Of a DNA stretch of 40,054 nucleotides, positions 8,413 to 16,080 are shown piece by piece. The DNA comes from Deltaproteobacteria bacterium. Its GTDB lineage: Bacteria; Desulfobacterota; SM23-61. The stretch spans positions 1-40,054 of the forward strand of contig VGSF01000038.1 of NCBI GenBank assembly GCA_016875165.1, given 5' to 3'. The notes below the pieces were generated by a model, which ran no database searches, was not told the DNA's origin, and saw only the letters and a list, made by a program, of their open reading frames with translations. Every line of letters starts with the position of its first letter. The stretch's first letter is position 1. The position numbers were made by a program, and so were the translations under genes.

Positions 8413-9410
8413 TTGCCTTTTCCTCCGTAGATTTCTTTCAGAAACCGCAGGGTGTACGCCTGGCTCACGTCAAAAGATTTTGCGAGTAGCTTCTGTTCTA
8501 ACAAAATATGGTACATCCCCTGCCATACCTCGGGCTTCATCCAGCCTATCTGGTCCTCGCCGGTGTGCACCAAAGGCAGCATGGCTTCCATCATCGCGTT
8601 CTGTAGCTGTGCGTCCTTGATCTGGGAGTATTTCAAGGTTACGGCCACCGCCTGCCTATATTCCTCGATGGCGTCGCGCCAGCCTCTGAGCGAGGCACGC
8701 AAAAACCGGGTGACTAAATCCGGTTTTTCTGATATCAGCTTATCCATGGTAGCCAGCGTATCGGAGTAGAAGTGGATGCCATAGTCGCTGGGCCAGATGA
8801 GGTTAGGCTTCAGCCCCTGCTGGCGCATTTTGATAAGGCCACCGGTGGAATAGCAAGGAGTGACTTCCACCTTGCTGTTGTAGAACCCAGTATAGGCGGG
8901 ATCGTAGGGGACAATTTTGACCTTTGAGACAGCCAGTCCCAGCCTCTTCATCATGGCATAGAACTGCAGCTCGAAGTCCTTTTGTTCATACCTTAAGGCC
9001 ACCGTCTTACCTTTGAAATCGGACGGGCGCACGATGCCGGAATCGGCCATCGCTGCAAAGACCACGGCGCTGCGTCGGTAAATGGCGGCAAGGGAGGTGA
9101 GCGATTCTCCCTGGCTGCGCTTCATCAGGATGTCTTCTGGTGACAGCACGCCGAAGTCGGCTTTTCCGGAGGTGACGTTCAAGGCGTTATTTATGCCCTG
9201 CCCGCCTTCCAGGAAGGTGATTTTTATGTTCTCCTTGGCATAGTACCCCTTTTCCTGCGCCATGTAGAAGCCGGCGAACTGGGCCTGGTGCACCCATTTC
9301 AGTTGCAATTTAACCTCATCAGGTACCTTTTTGGGATGTGAGGGCTGACAGCCGAGCAATAGAAGACCCGATAGAAGCAGCCTCATTGATATACTTGTTA
9401 TCTTTTTCAT
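8409..9410 (-). CDS. NMT1/THI5-like ABC substrate-binding lipoprotein
   Basis: From ATG 9410 (MKKITSIS) the protein is 333 residues. It has a lipoprotein signal peptide ending in LLLLGC, so Cys21 is probably lipidated after signal peptidase II cleavage. The mature part shows the NMT1/SsuA-like layout: KLQLKWVHQAQFAGFYMAQE, YYAKENIKITFLEGG, ADFGVLSPEDIL and LISEKPDLVTRFLRA. An alternative ATG at 9428 would add six residues and disturb the signal peptide less plausibly. No permease or ATPase gene is adjacent. The gene instead overlaps a Cache kinase by four bases, which suggests a sensing role rather than transport, although the ligand cannot be told from sequence. Confidence 0.88.
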   Translation of the reverse strand: MKKITSISMRLLLSGLLLLGCQPSHPKKVPDEVKLQLKWVHQAQFAGFYMAQEKGYYAKENIKITFLEGGQGINNALNVTSGKADFGVLSPEDILMKRSQGESLTSLAAIYRRSAVVFAAMADSGIVRPSDFKGKTVALRYEQKDFELQFYAMMKRLGLAVSKVKIVPYDPAYTGFYNSKVEVTPCYSTGGLIKMRQQGLKPNLIWPSDYGIHFYSDTLATMDKLISEKPDLVTRFLRASLRGWRDAIEEYRQAVAVTLKYSQIKDAQLQNAMMEAMLPLVHTGEDQIGWMKPEVWQGMYHILLEQKLLAKSFDVSQAYTLRFLKEIYGGKGK

Positions 9411-9436
9411 CTTCACCCCGCATTTCAATTTCTGGC

Positions 9437-9500
9437 TTCTTCTTACTGTTTACTGATCACTGGTTCCTGATCACTGATCACTGCCTTCCGCCTTCTGCCT
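9437..9500. repeat. CTGATCACTGATCACTG word repeats
   Basis: Several variants of ACTGATCACTG are followed by CCTTCCGCCTTCTGCC, filling the gap between the lipoprotein gene and the damaged kinase. Reverse-complement versions occur at 12530-12620 and 13995-14090. Confidence 0.6.
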
Positions 9501-10133
9501 TTATTCATCCAGCACTTCCCGGACTCTTCTGGCCAGGCGCTCCATCGTAAAGGGCTTCGGAATGTAATTGACCCCTTCATCCAAAATACCATGAGGGACA
9601 ATGACATTATCCGTGTACCCCGACATAAAAAGAATTTTGACCTTGGGGCGCAAAGATCGCAAGCGGTTGGCCAACTCCTTTCCGCTCATCTTCGGCATGA
9701 CTACATCGGCCAGAACCAAGTGGATGGGTTCTTTATGTTTTTTGCAGGCGAGCAGTGCTTCATCCCCATTCGCAGCTTCTAACACGTTATAACCCTGCCT
9801 CTTGAAGATCTGCACCGCCAAATTGCGAACTATCTCTTCATCCTCTACCACTAAAATGGTCTCGTTCCCGCAAGGGATGATCTCCTTAAACTCTTTCTTC
9901 TTTGTTTTTTCCAGTGGCTCATCAATACGCGGCAGGTAAATTTTAAACGTTGTTCCCTGTCTTAATTCGCTGTAAACCCAGATATTTCCGCCACTCTGTT
10001 TGACAATGCCGAAAACTGTCGAGAGCCCGAGCCCTGTTCCCTTATCTTTCTCCTTGGTTGTGAAGAACCGTTCAAAAATTCGCTCCTTTACCTCCGGGGT
10101 CATCCCCATGCCCGTATCACTTACCGAAAGCAT
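9501..10133 (-). CDS. Hybrid histidine kinase, C-terminal HATPase-REC part (frameshifted)
   Basis: The frame opens in the HATPase domain ([17 protein letters not shown]1 box, GTGLGLST G2 box) and continues through a complete receiver domain: EDEEIVRN acidic patch, Asp in VLADVVMPKMSG, FMSGYTD switch and IPKPFTME lysine. It is the tail of the gene whose HisKA part lies at 10133-10816. Inserting one base near 10178 (GAGGAGTAT in place of GAGAGTAT) fuses the two frames and gives the expected [11 protein letters not shown] linker. Unlike the paralogue at 3608-4864 the receiver end is whole. The stop is TAA 9501-9503. Confidence 0.85.
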   Translation of the reverse strand: MLSVSDTGMGMTPEVKERIFERFFTTKEKDKGTGLGLSTVFGIVKQSGGNIWVYSELRQGTTFKIYLPRIDEPLEKTKKKEFKEIIPCGNETILVVEDEEIVRNLAVQIFKRQGYNVLEAANGDEALLACKKHKEPIHLVLADVVMPKMSGKELANRLRSLRPKVKILFMSGYTDNVIVPHGILDEGVNYIPKPFTMERLARRVREVLDE

Positions 10134-10816
10134 TACGTAGCGTCCCGGAACAGTCTCAACATGGTCCCGAGCATACTCTCCAATTCCACATTGGCGGTCT
10201 CAATGGTAAGTTTTCCTCCCTGCGGCATCGCATCCCTGGCATTCACGGCCAGATTCATGATCACCTGTTCCATTTGCCCGGGATCTGTCTTCACTCTTCC
10301 GAGGTCTTTGGCCTCCATGTTGGCCAATTCAATATCCTCACCGATAACCCGGCGCAACATCTTGTCCATATCTCTTAAAACGGTATTCAAGTCGATGACT
10401 TTCATTTCCAGGACCTGCCGGCGGCTGAAAGCCAATAGTTGCCGGGTCAAAATTGCCGCACGTTCTCCGGCTTTTTTGATTTCTTCGATATTTGCCCTTA
10501 CTCTGGCATCTGCCGGGAGGTCGAGGAGAGAAAGTTGACAGTTTCCGTGGACGATCGTCAGAAGGTTATTGAAGTCATGGGCAATGCCTCCGGCGAGTCG
10601 ACCAATTGCTTCCATCTTCTGGGATTGCCGAAGCTGCTCTTGAAGGACATCCATCTCTTTCTCCGCCCGCTTGCGGTTGGTGATGTCGGCTACGATGTGC
10701 ACGGCCTTGACGAGGTGACCTTTCTCATCCATCAACGGATCGGCAATAAGATCAAACCAACGATCACCCAATTGTAAGACTGAGGTTGCCCGGAGACGAG
10801 TTTCCTGCATGTGCAC
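10133..10816 (-). CDS. Hybrid histidine kinase, PAS-HisKA part (frameshifted at both ends)
   Basis: True coding sequence begins near 10853 ([18 protein letters not shown]) in the end of a PAS domain. HisKA follows with the phospho-acceptor His in [11 protein letters not shown], then the N-box half of HATPase ([14 protein letters not shown]). After VELES the frame is lost through an apparent one-base deletion at ~10178, and the last ~13 residues are out-of-frame. Upstream, the link to the REC-PAS part is broken by the 131-bp repeat insertion at 10861-10984. The annotated start at GTG 10816 is an artefact of the break, so the fragment would not be translated on its own. Confidence 0.8.
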   Translation of the reverse strand: MHMQETRLRATSVLQLGDRWFDLIADPLMDEKGHLVKAVHIVADITNRKRAEKEMDVLQEQLRQSQKMEAIGRLAGGIAHDFNNLLTIVHGNCQLSLLDLPADARVRANIEEIKKAGERAAILTRQLLAFSRRQVLEMKVIDLNTVLRDMDKMLRRVIGEDIELANMEAKDLGRVKTDPGQMEQVIMNLAVNARDAMPQGGKLTIETANVELESMLGTMLRLFRDAT

Positions 10817-11556
10817 AACCGGACAACTTTCAAATACTCCTGATTTACCGTGGATAAGTTCATTGTATAGGAATTTGCTTTTTTATCCCCCTCCCCCCAT
10901 CCCCCTCCCGCCAGGGGAGGGGAGATACTGGGGGATCCAAAATTCCCTCCCCCTCGATGGGGGAGGGTTGGGGTGGGGGTGTTAATAACTTGACAACAAT
11001 TGCGGCCGATGATCTCGCTAAAGGGCTTTCCAAGAAGTTCGGCAAAGGCCTTATTACACCTGATTATCTTTCTTTCAGAGTCCAGAAGACTAATCCCGTA
11101 ATTTACGGCATCGAAAGTGGTTCGCCATTCCCGGGCGGAATTCCAGAGGGCTTCCTCTAATTTTGTTTTTTCCTCGCGAATTTTTTTCAACTCCAGCGCT
11201 CTTTTAACTGCCGGAACGATACGGACTAAGTGGTCCTTAATCACGTAGTCGACCGCCCCGGCTTTCATACATTCGACAGCCGTCTCTTCATTCATTGAAC
11301 CGGTGACGATAATGAACGGAATAATTGGCGAAAGTTCTTTGGTCAGCTCGAGGGCCGCCATACCATCAAATTGAGGGAGCTTATAATCGGAGAGGATAAC
11401 GTCGGGAGCAAAATCTATGAGTTCCTTTAAGAAGCCTTCCCTTGTTTCCACAAGCTTTGACGAAAATGGTATTTCTCCTTTACGCAGTTCGCGCTCCAGC
11501 AACTCGGCATCGCTGGGAGCATCCTCAAGGATCAAAATACGAAGTTCTTTATCCAT
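10732..11556 (-). CDS. Hybrid histidine kinase, N-terminal REC-PAS part (interrupted by a repeat)
   Basis: From ATG 11556 (MDKELRILILED) the frame encodes a receiver domain with Asp57 in VILSDYKLPQ, the switch FIIVTGSMNEE and Lys in YVIKDHLV. A coiled coil and the first half of a PAS domain follow (YGISLLDSERKIIRCNKAF). At GRNCCQVI the frame enters a GC-rich repeat and reads proline/glycine-rich nonsense (PTPTLPHRGGG) to a stop at 10732. An upstream ATG at 11682 also lies in repeat sequence and is unlikely; AGAGGT precedes 11556 at good spacing. Together with the two downstream pieces this is a REC-PAS-HisKA-HATPase-REC pseudogene. Confidence 0.85.
   Translation of the reverse strand: MDKELRILILEDAPSDAELLERELRKGEIPFSSKLVETREGFLKELIDFAPDVILSDYKLPQFDGMAALELTKELSPIIPFIIVTGSMNEETAVECMKAGAVDYVIKDHLVRIVPAVKRALELKKIREEKTKLEEALWNSAREWRTTFDAVNYGISLLDSERKIIRCNKAFAELLGKPFSEIIGRNCCQVINTPTPTLPHRGGGNFGSPSISPPLAGGGWGEGDKKANSYTMNLSTVNQEYLKVVRLCTCRKLVSGQPQSYNWVIVGLILLPIR
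10861..10984. repeat. GC-rich palindromic repeat inserted in a kinase PAS domain
   Basis: This block contains CCCCTCCCCCCATCCCCCTC and the inverted GAGGGGGAGGG / GGTTGGGGTGGGGG pair. It is flanked by ATAAGTT (10854-10860) and ATAACTT (10985-10991), an imperfect 7-bp direct repeat. Removing 131 bp restores the expected PAS reading CQVIHGKSG across the join. Similar C/G-rich palindromes lie at 11609-11690, 34533-34577 and 36280-36390. Confidence 0.75.
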
Positions 11557-11602
11557 TAGGCAGACCTCTCTCATTTTATTTTCCGCTTCATTCGATTCCT
11601 CC

Positions 11603-12049
11603 TCACCCTCGTTCTCTCCCTCGTTTGCGGGGAGAGGACTTCGTCGTGAGCTCGGCCGAACGGGAAGGGCGAGGGGGCTCAACTTTGAGGGTCGCGGTCA
11701 TCTTTTCCAAAATTTTTGCGACCATCTCGAATTCAGTTGATTTGTCAAAAAAGAAATTCGCCCCCGCATCCAGGCACTTTTTGCGGTATTGAGGATAGGG
11801 GTAATTCGTCAACATAATGATTACGGAAGAGGATTTATCTTTTTTGATATTTGCCAATACTTCGATCCCATTTCCATCCCGCATTCGAATGTCCAGTATC
11901 ACTACATCGGGTTTTAATTTGCGGATGGCAACTATGGCTTGCCGAGTACTTTTAGCTTGACCAATGACTTCAATCTTTTTTAAATCAGAAAGCAGGATTA
12001 CCAATCGATCCCGGACGATTTTAGAATCGTCAACAATAAACACCTTCAT
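11603..12049 (-). CDS. Single-domain response regulator with repeat-derived C-terminal tail
   Basis: This is a 148-residue receiver protein. The acidic start VDDSK, phospho-acceptor Asp in VVILDIRMRDGNG, switch IIMLTNYPYPQ and lysine in FFFDKSTEF are all present, followed by helix 5 ending at ~122. The remaining ~25 residues (PRPSRSAELTTKSSPRKRG) are encoded by a GC-rich intergenic-type repeat at ~11609-11690. The original stop was therefore probably lost, or replaced by the repeat. The core domain should still fold. AAAGGAAA lies ~7 bases upstream of ATG 12049. No output domain is present. The gene lies upstream of the broken hybrid kinase and may have been co-transcribed with it. Confidence 0.88.
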   Translation of the reverse strand: MKVFIVDDSKIVRDRLVILLSDLKKIEVIGQAKSTRQAIVAIRKLKPDVVILDIRMRDGNGIEVLANIKKDKSSSVIIMLTNYPYPQYRKKCLDAGANFFFDKSTEFEMVAKILEKMTATLKVEPPRPSRSAELTTKSSPRKRGRERG

Positions 12050-12145
12050 GGTTATTTCCTTTCACTTATCCCGCGTGGCGATTTGGCCGTTTCCTATATA
12101 TATGGATAGACTTGAAGACGCTAAAATAAAAAAGGATGGAATTGA

Positions 12146-12343
12146 TTAATTGATTACCTTAGAACTTCCTCGATCCCACAGAAGCTCCAAGCGCCCTTCA
12201 TAAAGATCCACCCATGATTCTAAGCCCCTCTGATAATGTTTTCTTCTGGCATATTGGTCGGAATGCCTACTCATGGCCAAGATGGCAGCCAGGATAAAGC
12301 CGATGAAGGCGCCGATAAAAAGACCAATTACAAAGACAACCAT
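12146..12343 (-). CDS. Small single-span membrane protein
   Basis: A 65-residue protein has one N-terminal transmembrane helix (residues ~2-23, FVIGLFIGAFIGFILAAILA) with a GxxxG-type glycine pattern that favours helix packing. A basic stretch (RRKHYQRG) and a short soluble tail follow. AAAGGAGG lies six bases upstream of ATG 12343, the strongest ribosome binding site in this part of the window, which supports a real gene despite the small size. The N-terminal pattern recalls small DUF3789-like proteins, but this is not certain. The function is unknown. Confidence 0.65.
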   Translation of the reverse strand: MVVFVIGLFIGAFIGFILAAILAMSRHSDQYARRKHYQRGLESWVDLYEGRLELLWDRGSSKVIN

Positions 12344-12668
12344 CTATTCCTCCTTTCTATTTTGGCGGCCGGAACCCAGTCCCCTCTCAATGATAAAAAA
12401 CGCAGTTTCTCATCGATTTATACATTTATTCAGAATTATTCCTGATAATGATAAACCTTATCTATGATAAGAAAATATCAGTTATTGTCTGATTGTTTTG
12501 TAGGGGTTTGTCTGACAAGGAAAAATGAGTAAGCAGGAAGCAAAATGCAGAAGGCAGGGAAAAGTGATCAGTAATCGGTCATCAGTAACCGGTGAACAGT
12601 AATCAGTAGACAGAAGGCCTTACTCGGGGCTTACGATTTGTAAACCTCCTTAGATAAATGGGAAAAGA
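12344..12668. repeat. Intergenic region with CAGTAATCAGTA and CAGAAGGC word repeats
   Basis: The first ~180 bases are AT-rich without a recognisable gene. Bases ~12530-12620 contain variants of AGTGATCAGTAATC, GGTCATCAGTAACC and GCAGAAGGCAG, the reverse complements of words at 9437-9500. No coding frame is supported. Confidence 0.55.
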
Positions 12669-13892
12669 TCAAACTGCCAGGATGTTTTTCCAGTTGTAGT
12701 TAAAAATTCCGCTTTTCAGATGGTAATTATTTGCTGATAGGGAAAAGACCGCTGAAGTCTTAATAGATGATCCTAAATCGGCAACAATTTTTACGAGGGA
12801 GGAGGCATGTTTTGGTAGAATTGTCATCGCACTCTTGATCTCGAATAAATTTAGCTTCTGACCCCATTCTATGACCAAATCTACTTCTAACCCATCCCGA
12901 GTCCTAAAGTAATACATAGCAGGCATCTGCCCAAAATGTAGAAATCGTTTCAGAATATCGGTGATCATCAGGGTTTCAAAAAGATGGCCAAAACTGGGAC
13001 TGGCAAGCAAGGCCTCCTGATCATGTAATCCTAACAGATAGGAAGCAAGGGCTGTATCATTAAAATAAAGCTTCGGGCTCTTAATCAGACGTTTACCTAT
13101 ATTCTTATAGTACGGATAAAGAAGAAAGATCTGGTAACTTGTCTCCAGGATAGAAAGCCATCTCTTGATCGTGGGGACACTCATCCCGATCTCTTTAGCC
13201 AACTCTGAAAGATTAAGGAGATGACCGGTTCGTGTGGCGCAAAGCTTTAAGAACCTCTCAAACTGGCTCAGGTCGCCAATCTGAGCCAGACTTCTGACAT
13301 CCCTCTCCAGATAGGTGGCCAGATAGGACCCGCACCACAACTGGCGGTCCACCGCCTTTTTGCTGGCAATTTCAGGATAGTTCCCTCTGAGGACAACTTC
13401 ACTCAAGGAAATATTGTCTCCATAGATTTGATCCGTATTTAATCCTTTCAGCCAGTCGCCTATCCCACGTGTTTCTCCACCCCGTCCTATTCTTTCAGAG
13501 AAGGAAAAGGGTAGAAGGGAAAGGACCGCCACCCTCCCCGCTAAGGACTGGCTGATATTCTGCATCAGGACAAAATGCTGTGAACCGGTAAATAACCATT
13601 GTCCGGGTTTTCGGTTCTCGTCAATTTTCGTCTTGATGTAAGACAATAACTCCGGAACATACTGGATTTCATCAATGATGACGGGGGGAGGGTATTGTTC
13701 CAGGAAACGAAGCGGGTCTTCCTTGGCTCTTATCCTCACATCGGGATCTTCGAGAGTGATAAACCGGTGAGTTTTGGCGAAAAGAGTCCTCAAGAGGGTC
13801 GTCTTACCGGATTGGCGAGGGCCAGTGACGATAATTGCCGGAAAGGTCTTAAGTGCTCTAAGAATGGCTCTGGCTAATGTTCGAGGTTTCAT
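12669..13892 (-). CDS. AAA-family ATP-binding protein with DUF4143 domain (paralogue 2)
   Basis: From ATG 13892 the protein has 407 residues; a TTG at 13898 would add two. It has the P-loop GPRQSGKTT, the Walker B strand VIIDEIQ, the sensor-like TGSQHF, and a C-terminal DUF4143 region with MSVPTIKRWLSILETSYQ and the late LEVDLVIEWG strand. It is clearly related to the plus-strand protein at 2311-3519 along its whole length (shared YLERDVR, NLSELAKEIGMSVPTI, YLRT/YFRT blocks) but is too divergent for a recent duplication. No partner toxin, antitoxin or nuclease gene is adjacent. Both copies appear complete, in contrast with the broken kinases around them. Confidence 0.9.
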   Translation of the reverse strand: MKPRTLARAILRALKTFPAIIVTGPRQSGKTTLLRTLFAKTHRFITLEDPDVRIRAKEDPLRFLEQYPPPVIIDEIQYVPELLSYIKTKIDENRKPGQWLFTGSQHFVLMQNISQSLAGRVAVLSLLPFSFSERIGRGGETRGIGDWLKGLNTDQIYGDNISLSEVVLRGNYPEIASKKAVDRQLWCGSYLATYLERDVRSLAQIGDLSQFERFLKLCATRTGHLLNLSELAKEIGMSVPTIKRWLSILETSYQIFLLYPYYKNIGKRLIKSPKLYFNDTALASYLLGLHDQEALLASPSFGHLFETLMITDILKRFLHFGQMPAMYYFRTRDGLEVDLVIEWGQKLNLFEIKSAMTILPKHASSLVKIVADLGSSIKTSAVFSLSANNYHLKSGIFNYNWKNILAV

Positions 13893-13984
13893 AACCAATA
13901 TTTTATATCCTGCATATTTAATTTGTCAAGTTAAATTTGAAGGTTAAATTTGAAGGATCGTTAATACCCAGGCAATAGGCGAAA

Positions 13985-14101
13985 AGCAGGGTAAAGTGAT
14001 CAGTGATCAGAAGGCAGAAGGCCGAAAGCAGAAAGCAGAAGGCAGAAGGCAGTTAAATATCTCTTGCTGCCAACTGCCTACTGCATTCTGCCTTCTTTTT
14101 T
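13985..14101. repeat. GCAGAAGGCAG word repeats forming a long imperfect hairpin
   Basis: A run of GTGATCAGTGATCAG, GAAGGCAGAAGGC and AAAGCAGAAAGCAG is followed by the inverted words AACTGCCTACTGCATTCTGCC. The two sides can pair as GAAGGCAGAAGGCAGTT with AACTGCC...TTCTGCCTTC around a 7-base bulge. A T-run follows on the plus strand. Confidence 0.6.
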
Positions 14102-14102
14102 T

Positions 14103-14486
14103 CTACTTTATTTGAAATTTTTCTGGAGCGGCTATCATGCTACCGAGCATTCGCCCGATTTCCTCATAACCAGCCGACAATTCGTTCCTCCGTATTTGCA
14201 GTAAGTAGCCGCAATCGAAGGCAAAGTCTAACCACACTTGAGTTTCGGTTGCTTCCGCATCTGAATCCGACAACTTATTGGCCAACATATTTGGATATTG
14301 TCGTTTTCGAAATGCCTCTGCAATATTTGCAGCAACACTGCGTGAAGAGCGGCGTATTTGATCAGTTAAGGAATATTTTTCCCCTTTTGGAAACGATTTT
14401 GTTTCGTTAAAAATTTCCGTAGCCAACTTATATGCCAATTGATAAACCTTCAAATCCCTATGTCCCCCCAACATTGTTTCCTCCAC
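14103..14486 (-). CDS. Four-helix-bundle protein (23S rRNA intervening-sequence type), paralogue 2
   Basis: The product has 127 residues with the same block order as the protein at 6142-6540: KVYQLAYKLATEIF, GEKYSLTDQIRRSSRSV, NIAEAFRKRQY, NKLSDSDAEATETQVWLDFA. It is a complete member of the S23/IVS four-helix-bundle family, whose cellular role is unknown. Flanking sequence on both sides is made of short-word repeats (CTTCTGCC / GCAGAAGG classes), as for its paralogue. No strong ribosome binding site is seen. It has no recognisable functional link to the adjacent NarL-type regulator. Confidence 0.88.
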   Translation of the reverse strand: MEETMLGGHRDLKVYQLAYKLATEIFNETKSFPKGEKYSLTDQIRRSSRSVAANIAEAFRKRQYPNMLANKLSDSDAEATETQVWLDFAFDCGYLLQIRRNELSAGYEEIGRMLGSMIAAPEKFQIK

Positions 14487-14536
14487 TCTGCTTACTGCTT
14501 CCTGCCTACTGCTTCCTGCCTTCTGCTTACTGTCTT
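14487..14536. repeat. TACTGCTTCCTGCC word repeats
   Basis: Bases 14487-14536 are a run of CTGCTTACTGCTTCCTGCC and CTACTGCTTCCTGCCTTC variants between the four-helix-bundle gene and the regulator. They are the reverse complements of the words at 13985-14101. Confidence 0.6.
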
Positions 14537-14541
14537 CTTCA

Positions 14542-15174
14542 CTAAACCAGCATATTCTTTATCGCATAGTGCATGAGTTCGGAATTGGTCTTCATCTTCA
14601 TTTTATCGAGAATGCGGGATCAATAGGTGCTGATGGTTTTAACACTTAGCGATAACTCTTCGGCAATTTCGCTCACCGTTTTTCCCGAAGCAATCCTCAA
14701 CATTACCTGGTACTCGCGGTCGGAAAGAGTTTCATGCGGCGGCTTATCGCTTTTGGCCGATAATTCAGAGGCTAATCTTTCAGCGAGAGTTGGGCTGATA
14801 TATTTCCCGCCTTGAAATATCTTTCTGATGGCTCGGATCAATTCTTCCGGTATGCTCTGTTTGGTTAAATAACTCGCGGCACCCGCCTTTAAAGCCCTTA
14901 CGGCATATTGATCTTCAGGGTACATGCTTAGCATCAGGACAGGAAGTTTAGGTCTTGCCTTTCTTATTTGCCCTAAAATTTCCATTCCGTTTCCATGGGG
15001 CATGGTGATGTCCAGCACTGCCACATCATAATTGTTTTTCCATACTTTCTTCAGTGCTTCCTGCCCATCGCTCGCCTCATCCGCAATCACCATATCCGTA
15101 GTTTCAGAAATAATCTGTTTTATTCCTTCACGGATGATGGGCTGATCGTCTGCAATAAGAATTCGTATCATCAA
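14542..15174 (-). pseudogene. NarL/FixJ-type response regulator with premature TGA
   Basis: The N-terminal receiver has ADDQP, phospho-acceptor Asp55 in VAVLDITMPHGNG, the switch MLSMYPED and Lys in YLTKQSIP. A LuxR-type helix-turn-helix follows (LSDREYQVMLRIASGKTVSE, then IAEELSLSVKTISTY). A TGA at 14620-14622 ends the frame exactly where the recognition helix continues. Reading past it gives SRILDKMKMKTNSELMHYA and a natural TAG at 14542-14544. A single C-to-T change (CGA to TGA) explains the stop. The truncated product keeps its receiver but loses the end of the DNA-binding domain. It pairs with the kinase remnant seven bases upstream. Confidence 0.85.
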
Positions 15175-15181
15175 AATTGTC

Positions 15182-15638
15182 CTATTTCACCGGAATGAAA
15201 ACTTGAACGGTAGTTCCTTGGCCTCGAATGCCGTTGATGTCTATCTGCCCTCCCCAGAGAAGGACCCGTTCTCGCATCCCGGCGAGTCCTAATGATTTAG
15301 AATCGGAAATTTTATTTTTTGCGATCCCCTTACCGTTATCCTCAACTTTTAGCTCTAATTGTTTATTCTTTTTCACCAAAGTTGTTCTAACCCTCGTAGC
15401 CTTGGCATGGCGAATTACATTGGTCAAGGTCTCCTGAAAAATACGAAAAACGGCGGTGGAAAGATTTCGATCTAAATCGATTTCTTCAAAGTTGGATTTA
15501 AATTCACATTTGATTCCGGACCGGTCTTGAAAATCCTTTGCTTGCCATTCAATGGCAGCGATAAGACCGAGGTCATCCAATATCCCTGGCCTCAATTCAC
15601 TGGATATTCTTCGCACCGATTGGATGGTCGCGTCGATG
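15182..15638 (-). pseudogene. NarX/DegS-type histidine kinase, C-terminal remnant cut by a RIT element
   Basis: The readable part begins inside the dimerisation region (YIDATIQSVRRISSELRPGI) and continues through a HATPase_c domain: FRIFQETLTNVIRHAKA N-box, VEDNGKGI G1 box, GLAGMRERV G2 box. This is the HPK7 type that partners NarL/FixJ regulators, which fits the neighbour at 14542-15174. The upstream half, including the phospho-acceptor histidine and any sensor domain, is missing because the frame runs straight into the inverted repeat of the mobile element at 15639. ATG 15616 is only an internal Met. No matching N-terminal half is found on the far side of the element. Confidence 0.85.
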
Positions 15639-15723
15639 TATTGCCGCCGGTGAGAAAGGGACCAGGAATAGCCGGTTTGAAAGTAACCAGGGGTAAGGAT
15701 GAGGCATAGGTGTGCGTTACCTC
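15639..15723 (-). repeat. Left terminal inverted repeat of the RIT element
   Basis: This 85-bp repeat is about 91% identical to the reverse complement of 18502-18586. The outer end reads TATTGCCGCCGG. Inside, the motif ACCGG occurs twice in similar contexts (TTTCAAACCGG and TTTCTCACCGG), which could be recombinase binding sites. Confidence 0.85.
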
Positions 15724-15804
15724 CTGGTTTTTGAAGATGGAGGTTTGAGTGGGGCTGGGTGCCATGTGTGGCCGCCCCTATAGTTCTTTGGGATTCACGT
15801 AGGG

Positions 15805-15940
15805 CTATTTTTGTTTTCTTCGATAACTTGTTCCTCCAAGGATAAGGACCTCCGAGTTGTGAACGAGGCGGTCAGCAATCGCTGTAGCCACAGTGGTGGA
15901 GTCGAACACCTTTCCCCAGTCAGCGAAGGAAGGGTAAGTT
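15805..15940 (-). pseudogene. C-terminal remnant of an IstB-like ATPase (IS21 family)
   Basis: On the minus strand, a frame ending at TAG 15805-15807 reads FADWGKVFDSTTVATAIADR followed by LVHNSEVLILGG and SYRRK. This is the characteristic end of IstB, the ATP-binding helper of IS21 transposition. Only ~40 residues remain, and neither IstA nor IS21 ends are nearby. It lies between the left RIT repeat and the first recombinase, so it is either an old insertion into the element or host sequence captured by it. Confidence 0.75.
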
Positions 15941-15993
15941 TAATGCGGAGTTTATGGTTATGCTGAGAGGATGATCTTGCAATCGGATAATAA

Positions 15994-16016
15994 CCTAGTT
16001 CTTTCAATGAACTAGG
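15994..16016. terminator. Hairpin upstream of the recombinase operon
   Basis: CCTAGTTC and GAACTAGG form an 8-bp perfect stem around TTTCAAT. Only a weak pyrimidine/T tract follows, so it could be a terminator or attenuator shielding the recombinase genes from outside transcription, or a protein-binding palindrome. Confidence 0.35.
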
Positions 16017-16080
16017 CTTTGCTTCCAACGATAGCTACTGCGCATAATAATGACGTCTTTCTGACCCAAAATTCCAAACC

